In this document: one piece after another, positions 25,637 through 50,692 of the stretch
Position numbering within the stretch: the stretch's first letter is position 1
How the letters are laid out: each line of letters starts with the position of its first letter
Assembly: GCA_000149265.1 (NCBI GenBank)
Contig: CH003278.1
Coordinates: forward strand, 579,551-643,550
Reading direction: 5' to 3'
Length of the DNA: 64,000 bases
Origin: Ciona savignyi
Taxonomy: Eukaryota > Chordata > Ascidiacea > Phlebobranchia > Cionidae
Notes under the pieces: model-generated
The model's input: the letters and a program-made list of their open reading frames with translations, nothing else
Databases searched by the model: none
What the model was told of the DNA's origin: nothing
Translations under genes and position numbers: made by a program

Positions 25637-25795
25637 GTTTATGCTTGCAGAAACAAACTACACACTCGGTGTATAAAATACAAATTGTCGTTAGGGACCC
25701 TGTAGCATGAATATATGGCATATAACATGAGTTTTACAAATAGTGGTGGTTAAACACGTGGTTGACACTCTCTAGTTAAGTATTTATATCTTTCT
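25637..25795. repeat. Diverged repeat, partner at 26588-26735
   Basis: Shares the order of several short blocks with 26588-26735: a GCTTGC(A/C)GAAACAAAC block, an ACAC...TGTAT block, then a GAC(A)CTCTCTAGT-like end. The two copies flank the inverted-repeat element at 26100-26579. Related blocks occur near 100-150 and 930-960. The family is not recognised. Confidence 0.5.
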
Positions 25796-26099
25796 ATTTT
25801 AAGTAATTAAAATTTACGGGGTATATTCGATTATTCTAATACCATTTGCATTTTTATAGTTTAATTCATACATCAACAAATCTCTTTATACTTTAAAGAG
25901 TATAATCCTTTTGGGTCCCGAAATATCGACATATGCCTACAAGAAAACAGTTCTAAAAAGTTGGATAAACAGCCAATATGCTTATATTCTCTGGTCTGTT
26001 GGAAATTTCCTTAGAGTGATTCACTTAAAAATTGCCACTTTATATCTATAATATATAGCCCTATGAGGCATATATCAAGTTTTGATTTTTGACAACATA

Positions 26100-26579
26100 C
26101 TGTAAAACCTCTATTTGAGCGCCACTCTCTATTTGAACGCCACCTCTAATAGAACACCACTTTTAGCGGCGGAATTGTATTAGCAGGTCTCTACTGGTAA
26201 TTATACAATTTATTAAGTTTTCACAATCTAGCAGTTAAAGCAGCCATTTAAAAGATACCAGTATCACGTCACGATTAGCAGCAGTAATGCTAGCTTTAGC
26301 AGCAGTAATGCGGTAAGCAAACAATTTGAATTGAATAAAGGAAGGATTAATCAATAGCAGTCTCCCTTGTGCCTTCTAGCCTAAACTCTCTCGTGGCTAT
26401 GACCAAACAGAAGAAAGAATAATTCTTTTGCCAGTTAATGAATTTCATTTAAAAATTCTGAGCAGCTAGTCGAAAAATAGAGCGTCAACCTCCAATTTAA
26501 CGTCACCTCTAATAGAACGTCACTTTCAGGGCAGAGTTGAAAAATAGAGCGCCATGGCGGTAAAATAGAGGTTTTAAGG
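26100..26579. mobile_element. TA-flanked inverted-repeat element (Tc1/mariner/pogo-type MITE)
   Basis: The left end CTGTAAAACCTCTATTTGAG and the right end, in reverse complement CCTTAAAACCTCTATTTTAC, form roughly 27-bp imperfect inverted repeats. They are followed inside by several more copies of TCTATTTGAACGCCACC-like blocks. TA dinucleotides flank both ends (26098-26099 and 26580-26581). There is no transposase. Terminal sequence of the ...AAAACCTCTATTT type and a TA target fit the Tc1/mariner order, probably its pogo/Tigger branch; this is inference from the ends only. Confidence 0.7.
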
Positions 26580-26896
26580 TATATTATTTTAATGTGCTTG
26601 CCGAAACAAACGTTATACACTTTGTATTGTATATATATATACCAAGAATCAAGAATTATAGGGAACTCTTTCAAAATGGGTTTTAAAAACAGTGTCAGCT
26701 TACACATGACTGACACTATCTAGTATTTTGTGATTTAAAATTCAGGTGTGATAACTGAATTAAAATTCAAACGTAATCATAGCATGGTAAAATTGTTTCA
26801 TTTGCTGATATCAATTTACTGATACATGTAAAATAGCGTGCAAATGTTATATTTTTCGATGAAGAATAGATCATCAGGATTCCAAAACGTGGAAAG

Positions 26897-28715
26897 TTAC
26901 TGGACTAACTTTGAAGCACTTGTCTGATTTTCGTCGATGACAGTTGCGTTTAGTGCCGTTGTTGCCTTTGGTTCCGTTGGTGTCGTTGTAATCGTTGATG
27001 CCATTGTTATCGTTGGCACCGCTGTTGTCGTTGTTATCGTTGGCACCGCTGTTGTCGTTGTTATCGTTGGCACCGCTGTTGTCGTTGTTATCGTTGGCAC
27101 CGCTGTTGTCTTTGGTGCCGTTGTTGCCTTTGGTGCCGTTGTTGCCGTTGTTTCTGTTGTTGCCTTTGGTGCCGTTGTTGCCTTTGGTGCCGTTGTTGCC
27201 GTTGTTTCTGTTGTTGCCTTTGGTGCCGTTGTTGCCTTTGATGCCGTTGTTAAATTTGGTGCTGTTGTTGCCGTTGTTTCTGTTGTTGCCTTAGGTGCCG
27301 TTGTTGCTTCCTGTGCCGTTGTTGCCTTTGGTGCTGTTGTTGCCTTTGGTGCCGTTGTTACCGTTGTTTCTGTTGTTGCCTTTGGTGCTGTCGTTAAATT
27401 TGGTGCCGTTGTTGTTGTTGCTGGTAGTGGGGTTGTTGTTACAGTTGGTGGTACTTGGCATTCGCCACAAGTTTGAACGGATAATCCAATCCCGTACCCA
27501 GTAAAGAAAATGGCAAGAAATATAATAATACCGATTAATCCCTTTAACAAATATCCCCTTGTACCGGTCGTCCACTTCCACCAGTTGTATGATCCATACT
27601 TCGTCTGTAAATATATATTATTGGTAAGGTGGTAAAGCTAGTTTAAACATTTTTATAATAGGATACTTTTGTTTATAGCACAGGGTAAAAACTGGATATA
27701 ATGTTTATGTTTATCCCGGTGAATGAGGAAACGTAATAGGCGTTATCAGACGTCAGATTACATCATCTGTTGTCTACTTACCGGAGTTTTTACCGTATGT
27801 TGTAGGGATATGGGTGGCGCATAACCAATTAATAGACCTGAATGAGCGAACAGATCTGACGAGTGGTACCTTCTAATTCATGGTATATCAATTAATATTT
27901 TGCTAAGTAATAATGGTGGTGATCACCCAATGTTTGTACGTTTGGAAGCAGCATATGCTAGGCTGCGAGTCAGTGTTCTCGCTTAGCTGTAAAGTTTTGT
28001 AACAATGCGAGCACGACTTCGTGAAATTAAGGACTGGATTAGGCATTTCCTAGCTGTTTAGGGGTAACAGCTTAAAAATGTTTAAGCAAAATTTTAAAGG
28101 GTTTTGGGTTTAGGTGGCAGATCCAAGCTCCAATTTTATTTTAAGTTGTAAAAAATCTAAGACTTTTGGTGGTAGGAATTTGAGTACAGCCCTTTTTGTA
28201 AGGTCAGTTAGCATCTCGAAAGAGATAAATAAACACAATACACTAAAATTGCTTGTATGGTCTTGAACAACACACTACAGACCGAGCGGACGATTACCTG
28301 TGTCACAACTTTAAATATAACCCCGTTTCCACCTACTTGTTTATACATAAATAATATATTTTAACACTATATAGTAAACCTATATTGTTATAGGACATAA
28401 GCTGTGAAGCAACATTTAGCTAAGGTATCCTGTATTCGTACGTAGCCCTACCTATTTAATACATTGATTATATTTTCAAATGGCCAATATTTGTATAGGA
28501 AAACGAACTGATCGTCGAAACTGTATTTTCGCAGCGATGATTCTATATTGACCACGATAAAGACATACAAAGTTAATTTTTCAGGCCTTTTCAATCAAAC
28601 TGACTTAAATGACCCACGCAAGGACACAAGCAATTTTTTTTAATTGCCTAAAAGTTACCTCTTCATTGTCGATATCATCAAAATCTAAGTTGTCGTCTTG
28701 TCGTGTATATTTCAT
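26897..28715 (-). CDS. Small single-pass membrane protein with Thr/Ala-rich (mucin-like) ectodomain
   Basis: Two exons on the minus strand: 28659-28715 (19 codons) and 26897-27604 (phase 0, GT/AG), giving 254 aa. Residues 1-19 are acidic (DDNLDFDDIDNEE). A Trp-rich stretch with a WTTG motif at ~30-33 follows, then a transmembrane helix at ~41-60. After a Cys-X2-Cys (65, 68), residues ~73-235 are degenerate TTAPKAT/TTETT repeats, ending in TTTTAVPTI repeats. There is no signal peptide, so type II topology is inferred: acidic tail in the cytosol, O-glycosylatable Thr-rich region outside or in the lumen. NLT and NAT sequons are present. It is paralogous to the gene at 30869-32378, which shares exon structure, acidic N-terminus and WTTG-membrane segment. 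The family is not recognised. Confidence 0.7.
27985..28195. repeat. Diverged repeat, partner at 29262-29465
   Basis: The two blocks share ordered segments: GTTTTGTAA/ATTTTGTAA at the start, AAAGGGTTTTGGGTTT/AAAGGGTTTTGAGTTT in the middle, CCAATTTTATTT, and TCTAAGACTTT near the end. One lies in the single intron of the Thr-rich membrane protein gene and the other upstream of it. This could be an old interspersed repeat or part of the duplication that made the paralogous pair. Confidence 0.6.
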
Positions 28716-29261
28716 TTCACTTGATTTCCTCAAGTTATCCTTTATCGTTTAAACTATTGAAACAATTTAAATTTTATAATCTAAAGTGTAATATAACCCA
28801 ATCCAAAATAGTGTCTAATGCCTTTAATCTAAAATGTAAAAATGTTACATATTGTATGCTAGATGGTGTTCCTTCCTTTCAATCCTAACTTTTTAAATCA
28901 ATATAAATCGAAAATATATTTTATGCCAAGTCTGTTTGATGTACACTTCGACTCAAAATACATGTGCCGAAACTCACTTTTAAGAATAAACACAGCTTTT
29001 ATCATTCATAAACATGATACAAAACTAGATGCCTCTAAAATGATGGCTGTCAATGTCTTGTTCACTTCATTAAACATTAACTAGCTTCTTAAGAATTCAT
29101 CGCTATAATAAACAGGTCTTATGTTTAACCAGTGGAATATTTATTAGTGTTGTCTATAACTTAGTATAGCTGGCCTTCGTAATAAAATATATAATACATC
29201 GATTTTGGAAATGGTAGTGTTTATTTAAAAATTAATAACACAAAGTTCTCAAGTTGAATTC

Positions 29262-29465
29262 TGTACCGTTTAGCTGTGACATTTTGTAATAGTAAAGCAA
29301 TGCTTTGTGAAATGAAGATGTTGATTGTGCATCTGCAAGTTCGCATTGTACGGAAGGGTACCTGCAAATCAACATTTTAAGTAAAAACATTAAAGGGTTT
29401 TGAGTTTCGGTTGTAGATTCAAGATCCAATTTTATTTAGTAAAATAATCTAAGACTTTCCGTGGC
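29262..29465. repeat. Diverged repeat, partner at 27985-28195
   Basis: Second copy of the block described at 27985-28195, in the same orientation. It contains a 65-codon minus-strand open frame that I do not consider a gene. Confidence 0.6.
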
Positions 29466-29585
29466 AGGATTTCAAGTGACAGGCTTCAATTAAATCACCT
29501 TATGTGGTAATGCAATATGAATATTAAAGAGAAACTTGGCATTCCTATCAAACTTTTAATTATTGAGTTTTAGGATAAAAGGATA

Positions 29586-29880
29586 TAGGATAGGATATTC
29601 ATGTTAATCGTCCTGAATGGGAAAACCAAGGGTGTTAGCACACGGGCAATCGTCAGATCACCTCGCGCCCATCGTCGGGTTACCGGAGCTATTGCATGTG
29701 TGTTGTATATGATAGACACGTTCTTTCATTTTGGTAGAACCCAATAATCCGCTGGGCTGAGGCGATGTCCGTAAAGTGCCTTGCCGAAGGACACAACCGA
29801 CTAGCTAGCGACCAGTTTCGCACCTGCAACTTCTCGATTGAAAGTCGACGCACTTAACCGCTAGACCAAAGGGTGGGACA
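29586..29880 (-). repeat. tRNA-derived SINE, full length
   Basis: One of the most complete copies. The minus-strand head at 29815-29880 contains TCTAGCGGTTAAGTGCGTCG (A-box region) and a B-box-like GGTGCGAAACTGG. The body is intact to the tail near 29586. It separates the two membrane-protein genes. Confidence 0.85.
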
Positions 29881-30868
29881 GATTAGTATTTACTACACTC
29901 GCTTTACGGTATAATTAGGATGGCTGGTTCATGTTAACGCGGCAAAATGCATAATTTTGATATGCTGATCATATAACAACAGTCTTAATTCTCATGTTGT
30001 GTTACGTTTAAGCTAACCTTTCATCCCTTAAATCACGCGCTTTAGAAAATACTTTTCTTTGCCGTTTAAATGTTGTATTTAGAATTAAATACAATTTTTC
30101 TATTTTTTGCGTAAACGGTTTTAGGTTTGGCTTAGTTGGTGTCCAAAGGCAAAAATATGATTCAATGCAGATAGATATATGAAACACGTGTTTTGTTTTT
30201 AGTCTGACAGTCCTTTATAACATAACATTTTTTAATCAGTTCGTTTATTGGAAAACCAGGCACAGAAACAAAAATATCAGCGATTATAAGTAGGACACAC
30301 AACTCAAGTGAAGGAATAAAACAAAACAACACGAACCAAAAATGTGTTTGCCAAAGCAGTTGCGATAAAAATACTGCACTGGTACATAATTATACAGCGA
30401 GAGGTGATGGAATGCAAAATACGCGCTTTTAAAGGAATATATATTCCGTATAGTAAGTGATCAATAATACTGTTTTACCGGAACGTTTTCCAACTGAGTA
30501 CACATTATAATGTGGCATATAGCGTAGTGGTTATGATTGTTTACTTAAACAAACAAAGATTCTATATTTGATGTTATACCCGGTATAAGCAACGTGCTTT
30601 GTGCATCATGAAATCCTTGGTCAAGGCATTAAGGCTACGCCTTGATGAATCAAATGCAAGCAATTAAGCATTGAAACAATAAGCTCTGGCCACACGACTG
30701 CGGGCAGGAGATAATCGGAATGATGCCCGGATTATAACGACTGACGTCGGCCGGCCATCTCTATAACAGGTTGATTAATAAAGTTTTGGAAAACACACCA
30801 GCATCTATACTATTGGAGTTACTACAAACTTCATAGATCAACAGTGTCCTATCGTTTTATTGTTTTTT

Positions 30869-32378
30869 TTAAGTTGTGCTGTTCGACGAAGTTACCGTAA
30901 CCATCGATGACGTAGAATATGACGTCATGCACATATCACACAACGGGACCTTGCACTTGTGAATGACGTAGCCCACTGAGTAGCCGATAACGAAAAAAAT
31001 AATAAATAGGACAATAGCAATGGTTATTTTAGTGAAACAGCCTTTGGCCCCGGTCGTCCATTCCTTAAAGCAGCCTCGCACACCGTACTGAAAAAATATC
31101 AACAATGTTTAAATTAATCATAATAATCTGACAAAGTTGTTTACCTATGAGGATATAACTGTACTAATATTTTGATCACACGTCTAAGAACGTGAGAAAG
31201 AGAATGCTTAGACCGAGCAATGATGGCAAAAAGATAATCTTTTTATAATCATTGGACCGAGGGAGTTAATCGGTCAGTCATCAGTCGAAATGTTATTTAG
31301 TCGAATGCAACCGATGGCTGGTCGGCTGTGCTGTTAGGTCAGATACTTTGCGGACGTCACACAAGCCTAATTGAATAAGGTGGTGAACTCAAACACTATA
31401 AAATGTCTCAGTAATATACCACACGCAAAGGCAGTTCCGTCATTTAGCATGTTGATTGATAAATCGTTCCCAAAACCATTCAGTATACATTTTCTATTAG
31501 GAACGCTTAGTTTTTAGGGCCGCATTTTTTACAGGTAAAACGCACTCAAACAAACTGAGTATCAACATTTGGGGTATTGACTTTTAAGTTCTTTTTTAAG
31601 TCTGGGTACAACGCCTATTGTTTAATGACTGGGAAAATGCGAACATTTGTAAAGTCAACTGCTAAAATTTGGATTTTACATACAAACCATTTACCGAAAT
31701 TTTTACCAATTCCTAATCCACCCAAAAGACGATAAGTTTTAAACAAACTAAATAAAATCAATATTTTAAGGAGCCGTTGTATCATTTCCATCGCCCTATT
31801 CTCACGTATACCATGATATTTTTGGCGACTACTGCAACTTCAAATCTGCGTATGGAACGGGAAGAAGAATTTTGCGCACTAAATTCGAGGTTGAAGCTGT
31901 CTTTTAAAATTATTGCTGTTAAAATTAACTTAAAAACCTTACGCCCAGCATCCCTTTGTAAACGTTATGCACAGGGGATGCACGAATTGAAATTAAATAA
32001 ATAAAAAGAAAATAACTAAAATATGCTGACAGGGGGTCTGCCATATGTCACATACTGGCCGCAAGAACTTCTTTTCTAATAGTGTCAGCCCGCGGGTGTA
32101 CAAAAAGCTGTTTTTTTAGTGAGCTTAGTTTAGAACCCAAGATGGACTCGTCACTAAGACCGTTTTATTCCGTGGACAAAAACCACGTTTTATCCCATCT
32201 GCTGATTATTTGTCCGCTGATTAAATCTCCCTGTCACCTTGTGTCTTTCCGTATCAGAAAACACGGTAAAGCAACAAGAGACATTTATGAACAATTTTAA
32301 AACAAGCAACGTGCAACATATGTTTACCTCTGTAGTTGATACTGACGTCTCGTCATCGTAAGGAGCATATCGGGACAT
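30869..32378 (-). CDS. Small single-pass membrane protein, paralogue of the 26897-28715 gene
   Basis: Two exons on the minus strand: 32328-32378 (17 codons, MSRYAPYDDETSVSTTE) and 30869-31087 (phase 0), giving 89 aa. An acidic N-terminus is followed by a short stretch with the WTTG motif at 27-30, as in its neighbour. A transmembrane helix (~38-59) with closely spaced small residues (GYSVGY) follows, then a Cys-rich patch (C62, C67, C70) and a short Ser/Thr-rich end. Exon 1 length, intron phase and the WTTG-(A/T)(K/R)G block match the other gene, so the pair arose by tandem duplication. The long Thr repeat is absent here. A poly(A) signal is visible on the minus strand just after the stop (TTTTATTG at about 30855-30862 on plus). 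Function unknown. Confidence 0.65.
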
Positions 32379-34842
32379 GTCAATCACAGATACCTTCTTT
32401 ATCTAGGGCAGAATATTAATGTTTTAAATGCGTTAATAGGAAATCCAAAGCGTATGGTCGCACGGAAATTCCTGGTTACCTATTGTCACTTGTCCGGTTA
32501 CTAGAACTATTGTACAAAGTTAATTTAGTATATTAATCCACAGTGTTTAGACGATGTTCGTCCACTAAGTTATTTGTCCAAAGAGGCAACTGGTTTAGCT
32601 ATGTGGCCGGATATACTCTATATCTATCGTTTACCTTTCTTATAATCTAAATTCTAAAGTCTGGAAAACGACATCCGTCTCGATACGCTTCTTTGTTATA
32701 ACAATGATTTCTATTAGTCTGTCATTAAATCGTGTTACAACGAAAAATAATTAAAGTGCATTTTAACTACTGAGCCTCGTGTTAATATCCGTTAAGTTTG
32801 AGTTCGGAAACTGCTTTGATATCAGATATGACCAACGTGTTTAAACTTTCTCCTCGCTGTATAAAATATAGCATAGGCGCATATAAGGCATTAGTGCATC
32901 CTTACTTGCTTATGAGCCTATTCTTCGTCGATTCTTGTCAAGTTGGGAAGTTTTAGATTACACTAATGCGTGGTTGTGTTTGACTGAAGGCAAAGACTGA
33001 CCTCTGTTTTACGAAGACTTGCAGAACATCGGCTGTCCACAGTCGAGTTAAAGAAGGTTTTTCATATATAAAACTCTAATTTAAAAATTATCGATTTGAG
33101 TTTAATCAAAGAACTATATGTCCTTTAAAAGGTAACTTAGTTATTGGACGTTATTTAAGTAATTCAATTCAAGTACATGGTTTAACCATAGTGTGGGCAA
33201 ACGCTACCGACATATATATATGTTTTGTTCCGTTCGGTGGGAAACACACGGGGCATAATCAGACGGACAATCGGATTACTTCTCGACCAGTGCCGGTTTA
33301 CTGAAGTGTTGTGTGTATGATTAAAACGTTTCTTTTGTCATAGTAGAACCATTAACCTACCGCGAATAAGTAAACAATCGTCTACGTCAAGCCAGCGGCT
33401 GGCTTCGACACCTCAACTTTTAAATTGCCAGCAGACCGCTAAAGTTCTTAGCGACTAAGCTACCCGACCGGACCTATCAAAATAAATACAATTAGAGTTG
33501 ATTCAAAGCATATCAGTTGTTGTTTACAAGCAAATCTATTTTAAACCAGCCAAGTGCTGTAATAATAATAAAAAATGTTTCTGCAGTGCTAAAAGGGATT
33601 ACACCATTATTTGAAAACGCAAGTATCGACCAACTTTTTTAAAAATAAATGTTCTTTTTCCTGTATTACGCATACCATTTGATGTAAATCAAAGCTTGCC
33701 GTACTTTTTAGAGATTTAAATAAATTTATAACGTTGCACCATTGCTTATACCTAGCTTGTTTACTCAAATCACTTTTAATAAGAAAGCCAGACTGACAGA
33801 TGGTAGCAAAACGTCTACTCAAAATTACTCAAACGTTGCAACTTAATTCAGCAACCACCAGAAAAACAATAATTAGTCTACAAGCAAACTAGCCCAAAGG
33901 CTTTTAGTTATGACGCTGTGCTGTTTTTCTGCACAAATTTTGTTATAGTTTTAAAATTGTTATTTACGTCAAATTAAGGAGTAGCTCATTCCTAAAAGTT
34001 TCTCATAAAGATACTGTATATTAAACCAACAGACCTAAAACACGACTTCGGTTTTATAGACCTCAGAAACTATTTAATGTTTTTTTAAATAAACTTAGGG
34101 AACTAAGTGAAATCCAACATCAAAAGTTATAGCCTACTACCGCCTGCGATGCTCATAATACATAACAGTCTAAAACTTGCTCGAGTAAATTCTATCCCAA
34201 ATAAAGAACCGTTCTAATCGTGGTTTTAACCATGAAATACTCACACGCTATTGGTCTGTGTTCATGACGTCACAAAGCGAACTGATCACGATTAATTGAA
34301 AGATTTCTCAGCATTACCGAGCGTACTAACTACGATGCGTAAAAATAAACAAACGTGATCAGAGTATACGTTTTAATAACCACTCGTCATTTGTGGCATG
34401 TTAACAGTATTCTATTTATTGCTTTTTTTTACTGGACGTTTACCGAGTTTAGTTATTTTGCCTTAGTAGCGGCTAGCTGTGAAATGTAGCAAACCGAATA
34501 GTCGTTCAATTCCACATTGCAGTTAACAAATACAAAAAATAGCTTACCGAAGCTAACTTTATATGTGACCGGGTTAATGTCCCAGCACTAGGAAACCGCC
34601 AGAATTCCATCCTATTTTCACAACCGCATATATAATATTAAATTGATGCATAGCGGTGATGCCACCCATTTCTCGCTTTAATTTTAGTCCGTTTAACTCA
34701 TTATGTATGACAGTTTACTTGTTACGTGGATTTACTATTATTTCACTAAATTCAAATGATTCGTTCAAAGTTGAATACTATAAAGAGCATTTCGCAGCAG
34801 TTGTATAAACTGGACGGTGGTTTTAAGGTATTCCAACCTTAT
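32379..34842. other. Intergenic, old SINE remnants only
   Basis: Contains a diverged minus-orientation SINE at about 33215-33475, ending in a tRNA-like head with TAGCTTAGTCGCTAAG on the minus strand. A shorter SINE-like remnant lies at about 32450-32560. Otherwise it is AT-rich with no supported gene. The small frames at 33607-33822 and 31777-32004 have no recognisable features. Confidence 0.5.
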
Positions 34843-35163
34843 GGATAGGATATTCATTTTTATCCCCGTGAATGGGAAAATCATGGGGGGTTATCACACG
34901 GGCAATCGTCAGATCACCTCGCACCCATCGTCGGGTTACCGGAGCTATTGCAGTGTGTTGTATATGATAGACACGTTCCTTCAATTTGGTAGAACCCATT
35001 AATCCGCTGGGTTCAGGCAATGTCCGTAAAGTGCCTTGCCCAAGGACACAACCGACTAGCTAGCGATTAGTTTTGCAACCTTTCGATTGAAAGGCGACGC
35101 ACGGACCTGCAACCTTTCGATTGAAAGGCGACGCACTTAACCGCTAGACCAACTGGTGGGACA
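34843..35163 (-). repeat. tRNA-derived SINE with duplicated head segment
   Basis: A full-length copy. On the plus strand the segment CAACCTTTCGATTGAAAGGCGACGCAC is present twice in a row (about 35077-35102 and 35110-35136), so the tRNA-like head is partly duplicated. It lies just downstream of PSMC2. Confidence 0.85.
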
Positions 35164-35476
35164 ACCCTGGATAAACATGACCATACCTTACTCTTAACAG
35201 AATGTAAACGTTCCGTCTTAAAAGCGCTAAAGTTATAAGTGTGGATTGGCGAAAATATTCCTGAATGTTCAGCTGGAATTAAAGAAGTTCCTGAAAAACT
35301 ACACAAAAAAACGAAACCAAATCCACATGCATATGTGTATTTTGTAAACACAACTTTAATACATGAACTTTTATGCCAGAAATAGGAGTTATCAGTATTC
35401 AAATTGGCTTAGGGCACATTAAATCAATCAACAAATTGGATGTTCGGTCGTAACCCATTTATATTTGCTAATCACT

Positions 35477-35482
35477 TTTATT
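35477..35482 (-). promoter_or_regulatory. Poly(A) signal of PSMC2
   Basis: AATAAA on the minus strand, 15 nt past the PSMC2 stop codon. The 3' UTR is therefore very short. Confidence 0.7.
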
Positions 35483-35496
35483 GTGTAAAGTTTTCT

Positions 35497-37543
<2,047 letters not shown>

Positions 37544-38425
37544 TTTTAATGAAAAAGTAGGATAAAGGGGCTAACTACTGCTGGTCTAAAACCTATATAC
37601 AAAAAAAACATTACAGAAGCAGTAACGGACATTAATTTAAGAACCAGAGTTAATCACTTACCAATACCAATGTCTGGTACAGTGCTCCAAAGGAGTTAGT
37701 AACAATTAATTTATAATTTGGTTAAAAACAACAAATTTAACGTACAATAGATATTTACAATATATGTAGGGGGATGATAAGTAAAATAGAACAAGTTATA
37801 AGGGATGACACTAAAATTTATCTGTTAACTTGGTTTTTGTTCAAATAAAACCGAACACACAATGAAACAGCGTTTCGTCGCTTTAAATATGCTCCAAATT
37901 AAAGTATTTATATTATATTGCATTTAAAAAAATAAAATACCTTTTTGTATAAACAAAGAATAAAAAAACTTAACGTTAGTTCAGTTGACGATCTATCTAT
38001 TATCCTTTTTAGTAATGGTTCAACGACTAGAAAAAATTAACACTTAGCATGGAAATAGTTTAGAATAACATAAGTTCCATTTTTTAAGTTCAGCTAATAT
38101 AATAAACAGTTCTGTTTATGTGCATATTTAATATAATTTTCACTGTACAAAAAGAAAATTCTGGATGAACTGGTATAAAAACCGATTTTTTGTAAGTTTC
38201 AAAAACGTTAAAATCAGGGAATTCCCCTAATGCAACCGCATACACTTTTCATTTATTGTTTGTGTTTCACAGAACCGCAACATTTTTGGTGTGAGGTTTT
38301 ATAGAACTGGTTTTGTTACTAATTAATATTCATTAAACGATTTTAACTGCTTTATATTTAAAAGGTATTTGATTAAAGTGAACACCTTATTTTTTCACCC
38401 CCTGCAGTGCAGCAAATTACGAGAC
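37544..38425. promoter_or_regulatory. Intergenic region of a head-to-head gene pair
   Basis: This 882-bp AT-rich interval separates the divergent starts of PSMC2 and MMUT, so it should hold both promoters. Next to each ATG is a sequence like a strong 3' splice site with no matching upstream coding exon. On the minus strand, TTTTTTTTGTATATAG ends at 37593; on the plus strand, TTTTTTCACCCCCTGCAG ends at 38407. These may be spliced-leader trans-splice acceptors (as used by tunicates) or acceptors of noncoding 5' exons. No CpG-rich core is seen. Confidence 0.5.
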
Positions 38426-49033
<10,608 letters not shown>

Positions 49034-50692
49034 ACTTTAAGTTTTTATTAATTTATTTATCTCTTTTGCCTTTTGTTCATTGGTGTTTCTTTATTGCAAC
49101 AGTTCTCCCGTTTTTACTATACGCTGGAAAAAACATTTATTTTTCTGTTCACCATACAATTTAAACTGTGATGTCGTAGGTTTATACAGAGGAATGTACA
49201 TCACCATGCCATTTATGATGTATTAACCGATTTTTTTGGCGATGGTTTACTTTGGGGTCACAACTGCAAACGCCAGGACCCACCTATTCACATTTTTTTG
49301 ACTCCCATTCTTTCTATAAACATACACACTACAGGGTAATAATGTTTTTTGTTATCATATGGACCGAAACAAATATCATGTTTACAACTTCTTATCCGCT
49401 ATTCCCGCTTGTTCAAATGCTATACGCGTAGTCCACGTTGTTCTCATCCATAGTGAGCTATTGGATGAACGAAAATTAAAGAAATATGTCTATTTGTATA
49501 GTACGAAAATAATATTGTTTCCACATTTGCCATTTAACTGGTGTTAAATTATTAGCCAAAATAATATTTTTTTGTAAAAATATTGTTTAACTAAATTGGT
49601 TATGCTTTACTACTGTGCTATCTTCAATAATAAATATATTTCGAAGGTTTAATAATTAATAACCATGCTTAAAACGCTTTGCTGATTTCATCCCGATATA
49701 TTTGGGACCCCTTTGTTTATTCATCTTACCACATGATAGCTGTACTCAAAACAAATAGCTAAAGAATTTAAACACCAGAAATAAAGCCGCAGCCCTCATC
49801 CAACCTTTAGTCCCAACAAAATCAATCCTCAAATAGTAAGCTTGATAAAATGTTTCGGAGTTTAATATTTAGGAATTAAAGCTCGATACAGTAGTATCTT
49901 CAGTTTTTTATATTTGGCGTGAGCTCCAAATGTTTGATTTTAAGCGACCAAACGCATGAGAGGCCAACGAAATCCTGCTCTTTATATCTGCCGAACATTC
50001 AGGAACTATGGTTCAAAGATACTTGAATCTGTCGACGTTCGGGACGTCTCACACCTGCAAGCTTTCGATTGAAAGAAAGGTGACGCACTTAACCGCCGGA
50101 CCAACCGGCCGGACAACTAACATCTTAAAAAATTTAGAGTAAACATTCCGTTCCGGACCAAAAAAACACTGCCGAAGAGCTGGCTTCCTTTTATAATTAT
50201 GGGTTAGCGGGAATCCCTTATGTTTTTAAATGATGTATGGGGTATGCGTTTATAAAACGCATTAACATCAAACGTAGTTTTATAAGCAACCACTAGCGGC
50301 GAAAGTTTCCACGTTCAGTCTGTTTGTTTACATTACATTGCACCTGCAGTTTTTGTAGCGACAGGCCACAATTATTAAAACGAGCTAATAGATTGTCGTT
50401 AATCACTTACCAGACGTTGCCTGATCCCAGTAGATTAATTAGTTAAAAAATGCAAGTGGTGTTATCCATGAAAAATTGTCTAATTACCTCATACTTAACT
50501 TTTACCATAACAGTGTGTTGTAACATATGTAACATGTAAAATAACAAGTTTTTTCCATTTCTCTAGATAAATATTATTGTACTCTCTTGTTTCGCATTTT
50601 TAAGGATTATTTATATACCTATCTAATATATATATGTTAGCCTGTATCTGTGGATTTTGTGTCGGCAGTGTACCGGTACATAGATATTTCTA
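49034..50692. other. Intergenic between MMUT and the MFSD4B-like gene
   Basis: Contains the MMUT 3' UTR, with a possible AATAAA at about 49628. A SINE head remnant in minus orientation lies at about 50030-50125 (GCAAGCTTTCGATTGAAAGA ... ACCGCCGGACCAACCGG). The promoter of the transporter should be in the last few hundred bases. No further gene was seen. Confidence 0.55.

Noticed and set aside
26937..27504. Val/Leu-rich plus-strand frames
   Set aside because: These are the antisense of the Thr-rich exon; the repeat period keeps those frames open.
34817..35402. Small open frames downstream of PSMC2
   Set aside because: They run through SINE sequence, and the same frames appear at other SINE copies.
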